From: Lachnospiraceae bacterium
GTDB lineage: Bacteria > Bacillota > Clostridia > Lachnospirales > Lachnospiraceae
DNA length: 64,000 nt
Direction: 5' to 3'
Assembly (NCBI GenBank): GCA_017624855.1
Contig: JAGAMF010000005.1
Span: 434,001-498,000, forward strand
The notes beneath the pieces were generated by a model, which saw nothing but the letters and a program-made list of their open reading frames with translations, was not told where the DNA came from and made no database searches. Of this stretch, positions 18,465 through 28,068 are shown piece after piece (the first letter of the stretch is position 1; each line of letters begins with the position of its first letter). The position numbers were made by a program, and so were the translations under genes.

Positions 18465-19560
18465 TAAAAAGAATATAATGATTATTGGCTGGTATGGTAC
18501 GGAAACATTAGGCGATCGTGCTATTTTAGACGGAATTTTATATTTGCTGAATAAAATATATCCTAAAGCTCATGTTTCGGTGGGCAGTTTAAAGCCCTTT
18601 TTTACGGAGAGAACATTGTATGAAGATAGGGATTTATATGCGCAAACAGCACCACAAATCTCTATTGATATTTTTGATGTTCGCGATTTGCGGCAATTGC
18701 GAAGAGAAGTGCGCAAAAGTGATATTGTGATGATGGGGGGAGGCCCCCTGATGGATATTGACGAAATGTATATAATTAAGGATGCATTTTGTTATGCAAA
18801 AAGAAAACGAAAAAAAACAATGCTTTTGGGGTGTGGTTACGGACCACTTAATCGTCCGGATTGTATATCTTGCTGTAAGAAAATATTACAAAATTCTGAT
18901 GTTTCTATTTTTCGTGATGAATTTTCGCGAGATTATGCAATGAAAATATGTCAGAGAGATAATATTATTTATTTGCCGGATCCAGCCATATTTTCGGTAT
19001 TGCAGTATAAGGAATTACATCGAAAAAAGAATGCAAATTATATTGCAGTTAATGTGCGCGAATATGCAAATGTATATGGAGAGCAAAACTTTTCGTATAT
19101 TAGCGAGTTGATACGAAATCTAAATAAATTGGACAAGAAGATTATATTAGTTCCGATGCATTCTTTTTTTTGGGGTGGAGATGATCGAGAGTTTTTTATT
19201 AAAATACTAGATGAATATCAGATGAAAAATGTAGAGTATGTACATCAACCATTATCGTTAGAGGAGTTATATGAATTATATATGAATGCAGAAGGTTGTG
19301 TAGGTATGAGATATCACTCCATTTTGATTCAAACTATTTTGAATGGAAGGAATATAGTAATTGATTATTCCGGAAAAGATGGAAAAATACAGGGATTTTT
19401 TGCACAATATGATAAAAAACATTTTTATTATGATAAAATGGTTGATGCTGGAAATTATAGAAAGTTTGATTGGCATACAAATCTATTGACAGAAGAGTCA
19501 TTTGATTTTGTGTTGAGTAAAGAATATGAAAAAGAATATATCGAGAGAATCAAAGAGTAG
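18442..19560 (+). CDS. polysaccharide pyruvyltransferase family protein
   Basis: 372 residues of the CsaB/WcaK-like family. It begins IMIIGWYGTETLGDRAIL, then has DIVMMGGGPLMD (near residue 95), LLGCGYGPL, FRDEFSRD and, in the C-terminal half, GMRYHSILIQTILNGR. The family transfers pyruvate from phosphoenolpyruvate to sugar hydroxyls as a ketal, though some members appear to have other roles. It overlaps the radical SAM gene upstream and the flippase gene downstream (35 bases). It would add an acidic decoration to the repeat unit. Confidence 0.83.
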   Translation: MKRLEKDSKKNIMIIGWYGTETLGDRAILDGILYLLNKIYPKAHVSVGSLKPFFTERTLYEDRDLYAQTAPQISIDIFDVRDLRQLRREVRKSDIVMMGGGPLMDIDEMYIIKDAFCYAKRKRKKTMLLGCGYGPLNRPDCISCCKKILQNSDVSIFRDEFSRDYAMKICQRDNIIYLPDPAIFSVLQYKELHRKKNANYIAVNVREYANVYGEQNFSYISELIRNLNKLDKKIILVPMHSFFWGGDDREFFIKILDEYQMKNVEYVHQPLSLEELYELYMNAEGCVGMRYHSILIQTILNGRNIVIDYSGKDGKIQGFFAQYDKKHFYYDKMVDAGNYRKFDWHTNLLTEESFDFVLSKEYEKEYIERIKE

Positions 19561-21076
19561 AAGTAAAGCTAAAGCTAGTATGCTAACATTAATATGTAAA
19601 CTGGTTAGTTCTTTTGTTGCAACGATAACAAATATAATTTTAGTAAATTTAATTATTAATGGATACGGTCCGGAAGTGAATGGACTAACATCATCGTTGA
19701 ATCATTTTGTAACAATGTTTTCAGTGTTAGAAGGTGGGATTACTACAGCGGCAATTGTTGCATCATACAAACCTATTATAGATAAAAATTATGAAGAACT
19801 AAATTCGATTCTGTCGTATACTAGGAAATTTTTGAATAAGATTGCCGCAATTTTTGTTATAACATCATTAGTGGCGGGCGGAATATATATAGCATTTATT
19901 GATAGTCCGGAAGGATATTGGATGACTTGGTGGATTGTTTTTTTTAGCGTTATTACCAGTTGTATATCAATGTGCATTATTCCCCAATATACAATTTTGT
20001 TGCATGGTTTTAATGAAGAATATATAATTTTATTTATTAATACCATAATTAAAATATTCACTTTTTTGATATCACTGATTGTTGTTTTAAACCATGAGCG
20101 TATTCTGTATACATTTGTAGCGAATTTGTGTGGTGTCATTTTAAATGTTCTTATTTTGCATTGTTATCAGAAAAGCAAATATCCTCAAATTAACTATAAT
20201 GCAACGGCTACAAAATTAGTGCACGGAACAAAAGATGTTGCGTTGCAAAAAGTTTTAAATATTATTTTTGATTTTACAGATGTATTTCTTATTTCTATTG
20301 CTATTTCGTTGACTATGGCGAGTGTGTATAATCTTAATAATCAGATATATAGTTCAATATATACGATTGTAATTGCGGTTATACTGGCGCCAAATAATTC
20401 AATTGCTATATTGTTCCGCGAAGATAAAATGCGTTTTAAAAAAGTGTTTGAGACATATAGAATAGTAGCTTATATAGTAATTGCGGTACTATTAACTACG
20501 ACTGGTTGCATGATAAAAAGTTTTTTTGAACTATATATTTCTGTAGATGTGCAAGTTGAATATTTTAATCCGGTTTTGAATATTTTATTTTTTTCTTTTT
20601 TCTTTTTGCGAGCTGTATCTTCAATTTATGGTGGGGTAATTAATTTATCAGGACAATTTTGCTTGCAAAATAAGCAATTGATTATTGCAATGATTACGAA
20701 TATATCTATGTCGATACTATTGATGATAAAATACGAAACAATAGGAATTATTGCAGGTTCTGTGCTGGCTATGATGATTATGCTATTTATGAATATGAAG
20801 CAGGCATGTAAATATGTGATACAACGTTCTTTTCTGCGGGAAATTATTTTAGTTATCATATATTATGCTGTATCTGCTATTTTAGTGTATGTGGGCGGTG
20901 ATATAATAATCGGTTTGAAAATCACCAGTTATTTACAATGGGTGAGTTGTGCTTTGATAGTAATGTCTTTGTCGGTGGTTTTTTGGAGCGTTTTTTCGTT
21001 GCTATTTCAATATAAACAATTGAAAGAATTATTTATATATATCAAAAAGTATATTCATAAAAAATCTCTGAGATAG
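19526..21076 (+). CDS. wzx: Wzx-type polysaccharide flippase (MOP superfamily)
   Basis: 516 residues with about 12-14 hydrophobic segments. A basic N-terminus precedes LICKLVSSFVATITNIILVN and GYGPEVNGLTSS, the usual start of this family. It moves lipid-linked repeat units across the membrane. The start ATG lies inside the pyruvyltransferase gene and has only a weak ribosome site; ATG 19580 is an alternative. It is the most A/T-rich part of the window (17 of 60 bases are G/C in 20281-20340). It is the last intact gene of the block. Confidence 0.85.
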   Translation: MKKNISRESKSRSKAKASMLTLICKLVSSFVATITNIILVNLIINGYGPEVNGLTSSLNHFVTMFSVLEGGITTAAIVASYKPIIDKNYEELNSILSYTRKFLNKIAAIFVITSLVAGGIYIAFIDSPEGYWMTWWIVFFSVITSCISMCIIPQYTILLHGFNEEYIILFINTIIKIFTFLISLIVVLNHERILYTFVANLCGVILNVLILHCYQKSKYPQINYNATATKLVHGTKDVALQKVLNIIFDFTDVFLISIAISLTMASVYNLNNQIYSSIYTIVIAVILAPNNSIAILFREDKMRFKKVFETYRIVAYIVIAVLLTTTGCMIKSFFELYISVDVQVEYFNPVLNILFFSFFFLRAVSSIYGGVINLSGQFCLQNKQLIIAMITNISMSILLMIKYETIGIIAGSVLAMMIMLFMNMKQACKYVIQRSFLREIILVIIYYAVSAILVYVGGDIIIGLKITSYLQWVSCALIVMSLSVVFWSVFSLLFQYKQLKELFIYIKKYIHKKSLR

Positions 21077-21098
21077 TAACGTAATAGAATAAATATAA

Positions 21099-21601
21099 GG
21101 GTGTATTGTAGGTGTAAGGCTGTGTGCTAGAGTCTTCGGAAGCGAATGTAATAGCATAAAAGATGGAGAATTAAGATGCGTATTTAATACCTTTGACATT
21201 TCCTGAGTTTTGGGTAGTCGTGACACTATAGTCAAGTTTGGTTATATTGTTTTGTTTGCTTATGTGGGGTTAATGACAACAAAGAATATTAATTCGTATG
21301 CATTGCAAATTGGAAATAATGAATATAATGCGATGACATACCTATACTTGACACTTTGGCAGAAGGAAGAAACACATGAAATGGTACCTCAAAAGTTTAT
21401 TCTAATAGCATGGATATTAGAGAATAAGGAATGTTGCCAGCAAGTTGAAAAATATCGTTTCAAGAATATATGTGGTTAAAGTATATAAGATATGAGCAAT
21501 ATGTCTCGTATAATGATTTTGTAGAATTATGGTTAGGTAATGAAGAAGAAATATTACAACAATTGGAGGATAAGCGATGTTTAAAGGAAAAACTTTATTA
21601 A
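21099..21601 (+). pseudogene. decayed, unidentified reading frame
   Basis: No intact gene lies between wzx and capE. One frame is open from 21099, is cut by TGA at 21204-21206, and reopens at once (TTG 21210) for 89 codons to TAA at about 21477. At about 21461-21464 the reading can be continued by a one-base shift into EYMWLKYIRYEQY and then FVELWLGNEEEILQQL, ending at 21601 inside capE. The pieces together give about 165 residues, rich in Tyr, Trp and Glu. I do not recognise the family. One stop and one frameshift in a continuous, protein-like composition suggest a dead gene, possibly the 3' part of a transferase lost by recombination. Confidence 0.5.
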
Positions 21602-22617
21602 TCACCGGAGGAACCGGTTCTTTCGGTAACGCGGTATTGGACAGATTTTTGGCAACGGATATCGGAGAAATCCGTATTTTTTCCCGTGATGAATTAAAAC
21701 AGGACGATATGCGTCACTTTTATCAGAGGGAATATCCTGAGTACAGCAATAAGTTAAAATTTTATATCGGTGATGTTAGAGACCCTCAGAGTATTGCCAA
21801 GGCAATGCGCGGTGTGGATTATATTTTTCATGCGGCAGCATTAAAGCAGGTGCCTTCCTGCGAATTTTTCCCCATTGAAGCGGTGAAAACCAATGTGTTG
21901 GGAACAGAGAATGTATTGCAGGCTGCTATCGACGCAGGCGTTAAGAAGGTAATTTGTCTTTCTACAGATAAGGCGGCGTATCCAGTAAATGCAATGGGTA
22001 CTTCAAAAGCTATGATGGAGAAGGTAATTGTGGCTAAGTCTCGAACCATTGATCCGGAAGAAACAAGCATCTGCTGTACCCGTTACGGTAATGTACTTTG
22101 CTCCAGAGGTTCTGTTATTCCTCTGTTTATCAGCCAGATTAAGGAAGGCAAACCTTTAACCTTAACAGAGCCTTCCATGACCAGATTTGTTATGAGCTTG
22201 GAAGAAGCGGTAGAGCTTGTGGTATATGCGTTCCAGAATGCTGAGAGCGGTGACATTATGGTACAGAAGGCACCTGCGTGTACCATTGAAGTACTTGCAC
22301 AGGCTGTAAAAGAATTGTTCCATGCCGATAATGAGATTAAGGTAATCGGTATTCGCCACGGTGAGAAGATGTATGAAACCCTTCTGACCAATGAAGAGTG
22401 TGCCAATGCCATCGATATGGGCAACTTCTATCGTGTGCCTGCGGACAAGCGTGGCTTGAACTATGATAAATATTTTACCGACGGTAATTTGGAGAGAGCG
22501 AAGTTATCGGAGTTTAATTCAAATAATACTGAGTTGATGAATGTAGAACAGGTAAAAGAAAAGTTACTGACCTTAAAATATATTCGTAATGAAATTGCAG
22601 CATGGGAGAATCGATAG
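21577..22617 (+). CDS. capE: UDP-GlcNAc 4,6-dehydratase/5-epimerase (CapE/FnlA)
   Basis: 346 residues, soluble SDR. It has LITGGTGSFGNAV at the N-terminus, then LSTDKAAYPVNAMGTSKAMME, where Met replaces the usual Tyr, as in CapE, FnlA and PseB. It converts UDP-GlcNAc to the 5-inverted 4-keto-6-deoxy sugar (L-arabino-hexulose), step one toward UDP-L-FucNAc. A strong GGAGG precedes the ATG. It is followed by capF and capG, which settles the main role. The same product is the substrate of PseC (46151-47347), so it may serve both paths. G/C content rises sharply here (27 of 60 in 22021-22080), marking a block boundary. Confidence 0.92.
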   Translation: MFKGKTLLITGGTGSFGNAVLDRFLATDIGEIRIFSRDELKQDDMRHFYQREYPEYSNKLKFYIGDVRDPQSIAKAMRGVDYIFHAAALKQVPSCEFFPIEAVKTNVLGTENVLQAAIDAGVKKVICLSTDKAAYPVNAMGTSKAMMEKVIVAKSRTIDPEETSICCTRYGNVLCSRGSVIPLFISQIKEGKPLTLTEPSMTRFVMSLEEAVELVVYAFQNAESGDIMVQKAPACTIEVLAQAVKELFHADNEIKVIGIRHGEKMYETLLTNEECANAIDMGNFYRVPADKRGLNYDKYFTDGNLERAKLSEFNSNNTELMNVEQVKEKLLTLKYIRNEIAAWENR

Positions 22618-22618
22618 G

Positions 22619-23752
22619 ATGAAAATTCTCGTTACAGGAGCCAAAGGCTTTATCGGGCAAAATTTAATTGCAGAGCTTCGCAACAGAGATTACCGGGATA
22701 TCTGTGCATTTGATGTGGATACGGATATTGCTTTGTTGGATGATTATTGCAAGGATTGTGAGTTTGTTTTTAATCTTGCGGGCGTGAATCGTCCGAAAGA
22801 TGAAGCAGAGTTCATGGAAGGAAATTTCGGGTTTGCCACAACTTTGATGGAAACTTTACGCAAGTATAACAATACTTGTCCCATTATGAATGCATCATCT
22901 ATTCAGGCGGCTTTGGACAATCCTTACGGCAGAAGCAAAAAAGCCGGTGAGGATGCTTTGTATGCCTATGGACAGGAAACCGGCAGTAAAATATATATTT
23001 ATCGTTTCCCAAATGTGTTTGGTAAGTGGTGCAGACCGAATTATAACAGTGCGGTTGCGACCTTCTGCCACAATATTGCCCATGACCTGCCTATAAAGGT
23101 AAATGACCGTAGCGTAGTGATGAATCTGGTATATATTGATGATGTTGTAAATGAACTGATTCAGGCTATGGAAGGACATCCTCATATCAATTTGGATGGA
23201 TATTGTTTTGTGCCTACGGTGCATACCATTACTTTGGGTGAGATTGTTACCTTGATTTATTCTTTTAAGGAAAGTCGTAAAAATAAGTCAGTGCCTTGTA
23301 TGCTGGAAGGCTCTTTTGAAAAGAAGTTATACAGTACTTATCTTTCGTATCTGCCCACCGATCAATTTGCATACCCCTTGGATATGCATGTTGATGAAAG
23401 AGGTAATTTTACGGAGATTCTCAGAACGGTGGATCGTGGTCAATTCTCGGTGAATGTATCCAAACCCGGAATTGAGAAGGGAAATCACTGGCACCATACC
23501 AAGAATGAAAAGTTTGTGGTAGTAAGCGGTAAGGCGTTGATTCAGTTTCGTAAATTGAACACGGATGAAATTATCGAGTATCATGTGGATGGTGATAATA
23601 TTCAGGTAGTGGATATTCCTACCGGATATACTCATAACATTATAAATGAAGGTGATACGGATTTGATTACTTTTATGTGGTGTAACGAATGTTTTGATCC
23701 GAATAGGCCGGATACTTATTATGAGAAAGTAAAGAGGGACGCACATGAATAA
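22619..23752 (+). CDS. capF: CapF: UDP-FucNAc pathway epimerase/reductase with cupin domain
   Basis: I start at ATG 22619 (377 aa), with GGGAG at 22604-22608 in good position. A TTG 30 bases earlier lies inside capE and adds nothing conserved. The N-terminal SDR reductase begins KILVTGAKGFIGQN. The C-terminal cupin, from about residue 255, has KGNHWHHTKNEKFVVVSG with metal-binding His residues. In the known pathway the cupin epimerises C3 and the SDR domain reduces C4 to give UDP-L-TalNAc. The gene overlaps capG by 8 bases. Confidence 0.92.
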   Translation: MKILVTGAKGFIGQNLIAELRNRDYRDICAFDVDTDIALLDDYCKDCEFVFNLAGVNRPKDEAEFMEGNFGFATTLMETLRKYNNTCPIMNASSIQAALDNPYGRSKKAGEDALYAYGQETGSKIYIYRFPNVFGKWCRPNYNSAVATFCHNIAHDLPIKVNDRSVVMNLVYIDDVVNELIQAMEGHPHINLDGYCFVPTVHTITLGEIVTLIYSFKESRKNKSVPCMLEGSFEKKLYSTYLSYLPTDQFAYPLDMHVDERGNFTEILRTVDRGQFSVNVSKPGIEKGNHWHHTKNEKFVVVSGKALIQFRKLNTDEIIEYHVDGDNIQVVDIPTGYTHNIINEGDTDLITFMWCNECFDPNRPDTYYEKVKRDAHE

Positions 23753-24887
23753 ATTAAAAGTAATGACCATTATCGGAACCAGACCGGAAATCATTCGTCT
23801 TTCCGAAGTGATCAAAAAATGTGATAAATATTTTGACCAGGTGTTGGTACATACCGGTCAGAATTACGATTATACCTTGAATCAGATTTTCTTTGAAGAT
23901 TTGGGACTTCGTCAGCCGGACTATTATTTGGATGCAGTAGGCAGTGATTTGGGCGAAACTATTGGTAATATCATTGCTAAAAGTTATAAATTGATGCAGG
24001 AAGTAAAGCCGGATGCGTTTCTTGTGTTAGGTGATACCAATTCTGCCCTTGCAGCCATTTCAGCAAAGAGATTAAAAGTGCCTATTTTTCATATGGAAGC
24101 AGGAAACCGTTGCTTTGATGAGAATCTTCCGGAAGAAACCAACCGCAGAATTGTTGACCACATCGCAGATGTGAATGTATGTTATTCCGAGCATGCAAGA
24201 AGATATCTCAATGCGGAAGGTACGGCAAAAGAGCGTACTTTTGTCAGCGGTTCTCCTATGGCAGAAGTTCTCAGTGCCAATATGGATAAAATTAAGGCGA
24301 GCAAGGTATTGGAAACCTTGGGTTTGGAAAAAGGGAAGTATATTCTTTTATCTGCTCATCGTGAAGAAAATATTGACAATGAAAAGAATTTCTTTAATTT
24401 GATGAATGCGGTAAATGCTATGGCAGAAAAATATCAAATGCCCATTATTTACAGCACACATCCCCGCAGTAAGAAGTTTATCGAGGCGAGAGGATTTAAG
24501 TTCCACCCGCTGGTTAGAAGTTTGCAGCCTTTTGGCTTTTCCGATTACAACAACTTGCAGTTAAATGCATTCTGTGTGGTTTCCGATAGCGGTACATTGC
24601 CGGAAGAATCAGCATATTTTAATGCAAAAGGCATGCCGTTCCCTGCTGTATGCATCAGAACTTCCACAGAGCGTCCTGAAGCTTTGGATAAAGGTAATTT
24701 TATCTTGGGATGCATTACGGAAGAACAGGTATTACAGGCGGTAGATATTGCTACGCAGATGGTTGAATGCGGTGATTTGGGACTTGAAGTACCTAATTAT
24801 GCAGATGAAAATGTCAGCACCAAGATGGTAAAACTGATTCAGAGTTATACCGGCGTGGTGAATAAGATTGTTTGGAGAAAAGAATAG
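23745..24887 (+). CDS. capG: CapG: non-hydrolysing UDP-sugar C2-epimerase
   Basis: 380 residues, normal for the family. MTIIGTRPEIIRLSEVI, HTGQNYDYTLNQIFF, LVLGDTNSALAA, HMEAGNRCFDENLPEE and VSDSGTLPEES are the WecB/CapG-type signatures. It inverts C2 of UDP-L-TalNAc to finish UDP-L-FucNAc. GAGGG precedes the ATG, and the start overlaps capF. An ordinary WecB role (UDP-ManNAc) is less likely given the capE-capF-capG order. Confidence 0.92.
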   Translation: MNKLKVMTIIGTRPEIIRLSEVIKKCDKYFDQVLVHTGQNYDYTLNQIFFEDLGLRQPDYYLDAVGSDLGETIGNIIAKSYKLMQEVKPDAFLVLGDTNSALAAISAKRLKVPIFHMEAGNRCFDENLPEETNRRIVDHIADVNVCYSEHARRYLNAEGTAKERTFVSGSPMAEVLSANMDKIKASKVLETLGLEKGKYILLSAHREENIDNEKNFFNLMNAVNAMAEKYQMPIIYSTHPRSKKFIEARGFKFHPLVRSLQPFGFSDYNNLQLNAFCVVSDSGTLPEESAYFNAKGMPFPAVCIRTSTERPEALDKGNFILGCITEEQVLQAVDIATQMVECGDLGLEVPNYADENVSTKMVKLIQSYTGVVNKIVWRKE

Positions 24888-24894
24888 GTTAAGA

Positions 24895-26595
24895 ATGAAA
24901 TCTGAAAAATGCAAAGCATTTATACAAAAAATAGTATATATGATATGTTTTATGTGGCCTATTTGTGCCGATTGGGTATGGGAAACACAGTATTGGCAGT
25001 ATGGAGTGATTATACAAACACTGCTGAGTGTTTCCGTATCTGTGGCAATTTGGTTTAGTTTGTCATGGAAAAAAGAACGGCCGTGGAAATATTTAATCTG
25101 GTGCGCCGTATGTGCAGTTGGCGGTGCAATCGGATATTATATATGGAGTAAAAATCCGGGTAGTATATTCAAGGGACAATATATATCCGGTATTTTTGCT
25201 GTATTGGCAGTGGGTGTTACATTACTTCGTTTTTGGACAGACCGCAGTATCATTAAGGATAAAATTAAGAAAATGCCCTTTTTCTTCTGGCTGTGGGTGG
25301 CTATGTCGATTTACATGTTGTTGTCACGGCATGAAAGTATCTGGCCCGGCTGGTATCTGGTTTTATTTGGAACTTGGTATTTGGCGCCTACATCCAAAGA
25401 AACGGATAAAGTGTTAATTCGCAGTATGGCGGATGCTATCATTCTGGGATTTGTGATTTTACAGGCATTTGCCTTTGGTTTTCGACCTTTTGACGAAGTG
25501 CGATATCGAGGTATGTATGACAATGTAAACCTGCACTCAATATTCCTTGCGGCAGTATACGCTATGGTTTTGTATCGTCTGTATTTGGCGTATACAGAGA
25601 ATGATAAGTGGAAAATTGTAAAAAGAGTAGCATACACATTTTTGGCAGGCGCAATACCGGTGCTTATCTTTTTTACATTATGCAGAACTACTTTGATTGT
25701 AGTGGCAATGGTAATTTTGGCATATTTTATTCTCCTGCTAAAACAATTTGGTTGGAAAAAAATTATTATTATAGGGTGCTCTCTTTTACTGAGTTTGGCA
25801 ATTTGTGTTCCGGTTGTATACGGTAGTATTCGTTATTTACCTACGATACTTCATCATCCAATTTGGTGGGCTAATGAGTACAGCGAAAGTAAAGTACATT
25901 CTTTTGATCCATGGAATTCGGAAAAGTATATTTCTTGGGATGAATTTGCCGAGGTTGCATTGGGGCGTTTCTATATCCCGGTTGAAAAAGAAGAACCCGA
26001 GATGTCGGAAGCGATTACTCCTCAGGCAGAAGGAATGCTGTCCGAAGAAAGTACAGATGTACCGGAAGATGAAATTGTTCCGGAAGAAAACAGTGTAGCA
26101 GAGACTGGAACAGAAGAGCCGGCAGATACTGTTTGGTACGGAGAGGATGTGCTTATTCCGGAAGGTTGGACACTGAATGATGTCTTGCAGCAGGAATATT
26201 TGAATGACGCGCAGGCGACAGATTCCGTGATTGTCAGGTTGTTTATTTGGCGACAGCATATTGATAACTTAAATATTATAGGTCATAAATCGTCGGAAGC
26301 ATATGAATTCCATATGACGAAGGATAGCTTTGTACAACATGCCCACAATGTTTTCATACAATGGGCATATTGGTATGGCGTGCCGGCAGGTATTTCTTTT
26401 ATCATTCTTACGGGTGCGATTTTGTTTGTGCCAATAAAAAGATTTTGGCGTGAAGGTCGTGCGGATGATTTGATGGTTGTACTGGTATGGCTTTCTTTTG
26501 TCGGTATGGGTATTGCGGAATGTGTAGTATATCCTGCGCAGGTTATATTGATTTTGGCATATCTGGTGCCGCGGGTACTTTTGACGAAAGAGTAA
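24895..26595 (+). CDS. wzy: O-antigen polymerase/ligase-like membrane protein (Wzy/WaaL fold)
   Basis: I start at ATG 24895 (566 aa); the TTG at 24868 lies inside capG. About 12 membrane spans are visible, with one long hydrophilic outer loop at about residues 345-460. The loop is strongly acidic, with repeated Pro-Glu-Glu-type stretches, and is followed by QHAHNVFIQWAYWYGVPAG. The latter is the His-containing segment of the Wzy_C/WaaL family. It would join repeat units or ligate finished glycan to its acceptor on the outer face. Polymerase rather than ligase is assumed because a Wzx is present. The acidic insert is longer than usual. Confidence 0.78.
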   Translation: MKSEKCKAFIQKIVYMICFMWPICADWVWETQYWQYGVIIQTLLSVSVSVAIWFSLSWKKERPWKYLIWCAVCAVGGAIGYYIWSKNPGSIFKGQYISGIFAVLAVGVTLLRFWTDRSIIKDKIKKMPFFFWLWVAMSIYMLLSRHESIWPGWYLVLFGTWYLAPTSKETDKVLIRSMADAIILGFVILQAFAFGFRPFDEVRYRGMYDNVNLHSIFLAAVYAMVLYRLYLAYTENDKWKIVKRVAYTFLAGAIPVLIFFTLCRTTLIVVAMVILAYFILLLKQFGWKKIIIIGCSLLLSLAICVPVVYGSIRYLPTILHHPIWWANEYSESKVHSFDPWNSEKYISWDEFAEVALGRFYIPVEKEEPEMSEAITPQAEGMLSEESTDVPEDEIVPEENSVAETGTEEPADTVWYGEDVLIPEGWTLNDVLQQEYLNDAQATDSVIVRLFIWRQHIDNLNIIGHKSSEAYEFHMTKDSFVQHAHNVFIQWAYWYGVPAGISFIILTGAILFVPIKRFWREGRADDLMVVLVWLSFVGMGIAECVVYPAQVILILAYLVPRVLLTKE

Positions 26596-26625
26596 GATTG
26601 GTAAAGAAATACAAGAAGGACACTC

Positions 26626-28056
26626 ATGATTTTTTCAAGTTTATTTTTTATATTTGTATTTTTGGTGGTGGTGTTGGCTGTTTACTATGCCTTAGAGCCA
26701 TTACCCATTATATTTCGTAACATATGGTTGTTTCTGGCAAGCTTGTTTTTCTATGCATGGGGCGAACCGAAATTCTGCCTCGTAATGCTTGGAAGCATCG
26801 GCCTAAATTACATTTGGGGTTTATTGGTTGACCGGTTTCGGGATTCCAAGGGAATTAAGGCATTATTGGCAGTGGCCGTGGCAAGCAACCTGATTGTTCT
26901 TTTTATTGTAAAATATTTAAATTTTACCGTCAGTATTGTGCATTCGGTGTTCGGTGAAATTTTTACCATACCGCAGATTCTTTTGCCTATCGGTGTGTCC
27001 TTTTATACCTTCCAGGCGATTTCTTATGTGATAGATGTATATCGCAAGGACGGAGAAGTGCAGAAGAATCCTTTGAATGTAGGTTTATATATTGCGTTCT
27101 TCCCCCAGTTGGTAGCGGGACCTATTGTGAGATACGATACGGTGGCAAAGCAGCTTACCGGGCGTAAAGAAACCGTGGCGGATTTCGCGACCGGTATTGA
27201 GCGATTTCTTGTTGGTTTTTGTAAAAAAATCCTGATTGCCAATACGCTGGCTGTTGTGGCGGATGCTTCTTTTGAATCTGCCAGAATGGGTTTTGATTTG
27301 GGAGCAGATTTTGCATGGCTGGGAGCGCTTGCTTATTCCTTCCAGATTTTCTTTGATTTTTCGGCTTATTCCGATATGGCCATCGGCCTGGGCAAAATGT
27401 TTGGATTTCATTTTAATGAAAACTTTAATTATCCCTATGTGGCAAATTCTGTGGCGGATTTTTGGCGCAGATGGCATATTTCTCTCGGCTCGTGGTTCCG
27501 CGATTATGTTTACATTCCTATGGGCGGCTCCAGAGTAAAAATGGGACGGCTTGTGTGGAATACTTTTGCGGTATGGATGCTGACCGGTATTTGGCACGGA
27601 GCTAATTGGACTTTCATTTTATGGGGCTTTATGTACTTTGTACTGATTGCTTTCGAAAAAGTAACCGGATTACCGAAAAAGTTGAAATCTGCATGGGCAA
27701 AAGGCATTTATCGAGTTGGTACTCTTTTGGCGGTGCTTTTCGGCTGGATTATTTTTAGGAGCGCTACACCCGGAACGGTAATTCGTTATGTAAAAGCAAT
27801 GTTTGGTTTGGGGCAAGGCGGTTTGCATGATGACCGGGTGATTCTGTATTTAAGTGAGAATTGGCTGTTTTGGATTGCGGCAATTCTTTTAAGTATACCT
27901 ATGTATGCCGGAATAAAAGCTTGGGTGGCAAAACATCCTAAATTGGAGAGCGTATGGGCGGTTATAAAGCCTTTTGCGCTGGTTGGACTTGCATTGATTA
28001 CTGTCAGTTATTTGGTTATTAATGCATACAATCCTTTTATTTATTTTAATTTCTAA
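26626..28056 (+). CDS. MBOAT-family O-acyltransferase (AlgI/DltB type)
   Basis: 476 residues with about 11 spans. The signature NSVADFWRRWHISLGSWFRD, then YVYIPMGGSR and GIWHGANWTFILWG, contains the invariant His (about residue 323). It passes acetyl groups from inside the cell across the membrane to a glycan modifier. It is paired with the DHHW protein 12 bases downstream, which should complete transfer on the outer face, as AlgI works with AlgJ/AlgX. The acceptor is probably the polysaccharide made by this locus. Confidence 0.9.
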   Translation: MIFSSLFFIFVFLVVVLAVYYALEPLPIIFRNIWLFLASLFFYAWGEPKFCLVMLGSIGLNYIWGLLVDRFRDSKGIKALLAVAVASNLIVLFIVKYLNFTVSIVHSVFGEIFTIPQILLPIGVSFYTFQAISYVIDVYRKDGEVQKNPLNVGLYIAFFPQLVAGPIVRYDTVAKQLTGRKETVADFATGIERFLVGFCKKILIANTLAVVADASFESARMGFDLGADFAWLGALAYSFQIFFDFSAYSDMAIGLGKMFGFHFNENFNYPYVANSVADFWRRWHISLGSWFRDYVYIPMGGSRVKMGRLVWNTFAVWMLTGIWHGANWTFILWGFMYFVLIAFEKVTGLPKKLKSAWAKGIYRVGTLLAVLFGWIIFRSATPGTVIRYVKAMFGLGQGGLHDDRVILYLSENWLFWIAAILLSIPMYAGIKAWVAKHPKLESVWAVIKPFALVGLALITVSYLVINAYNPFIYFNF

Positions 28057-28068
28057 GAGGTTGTAAAA

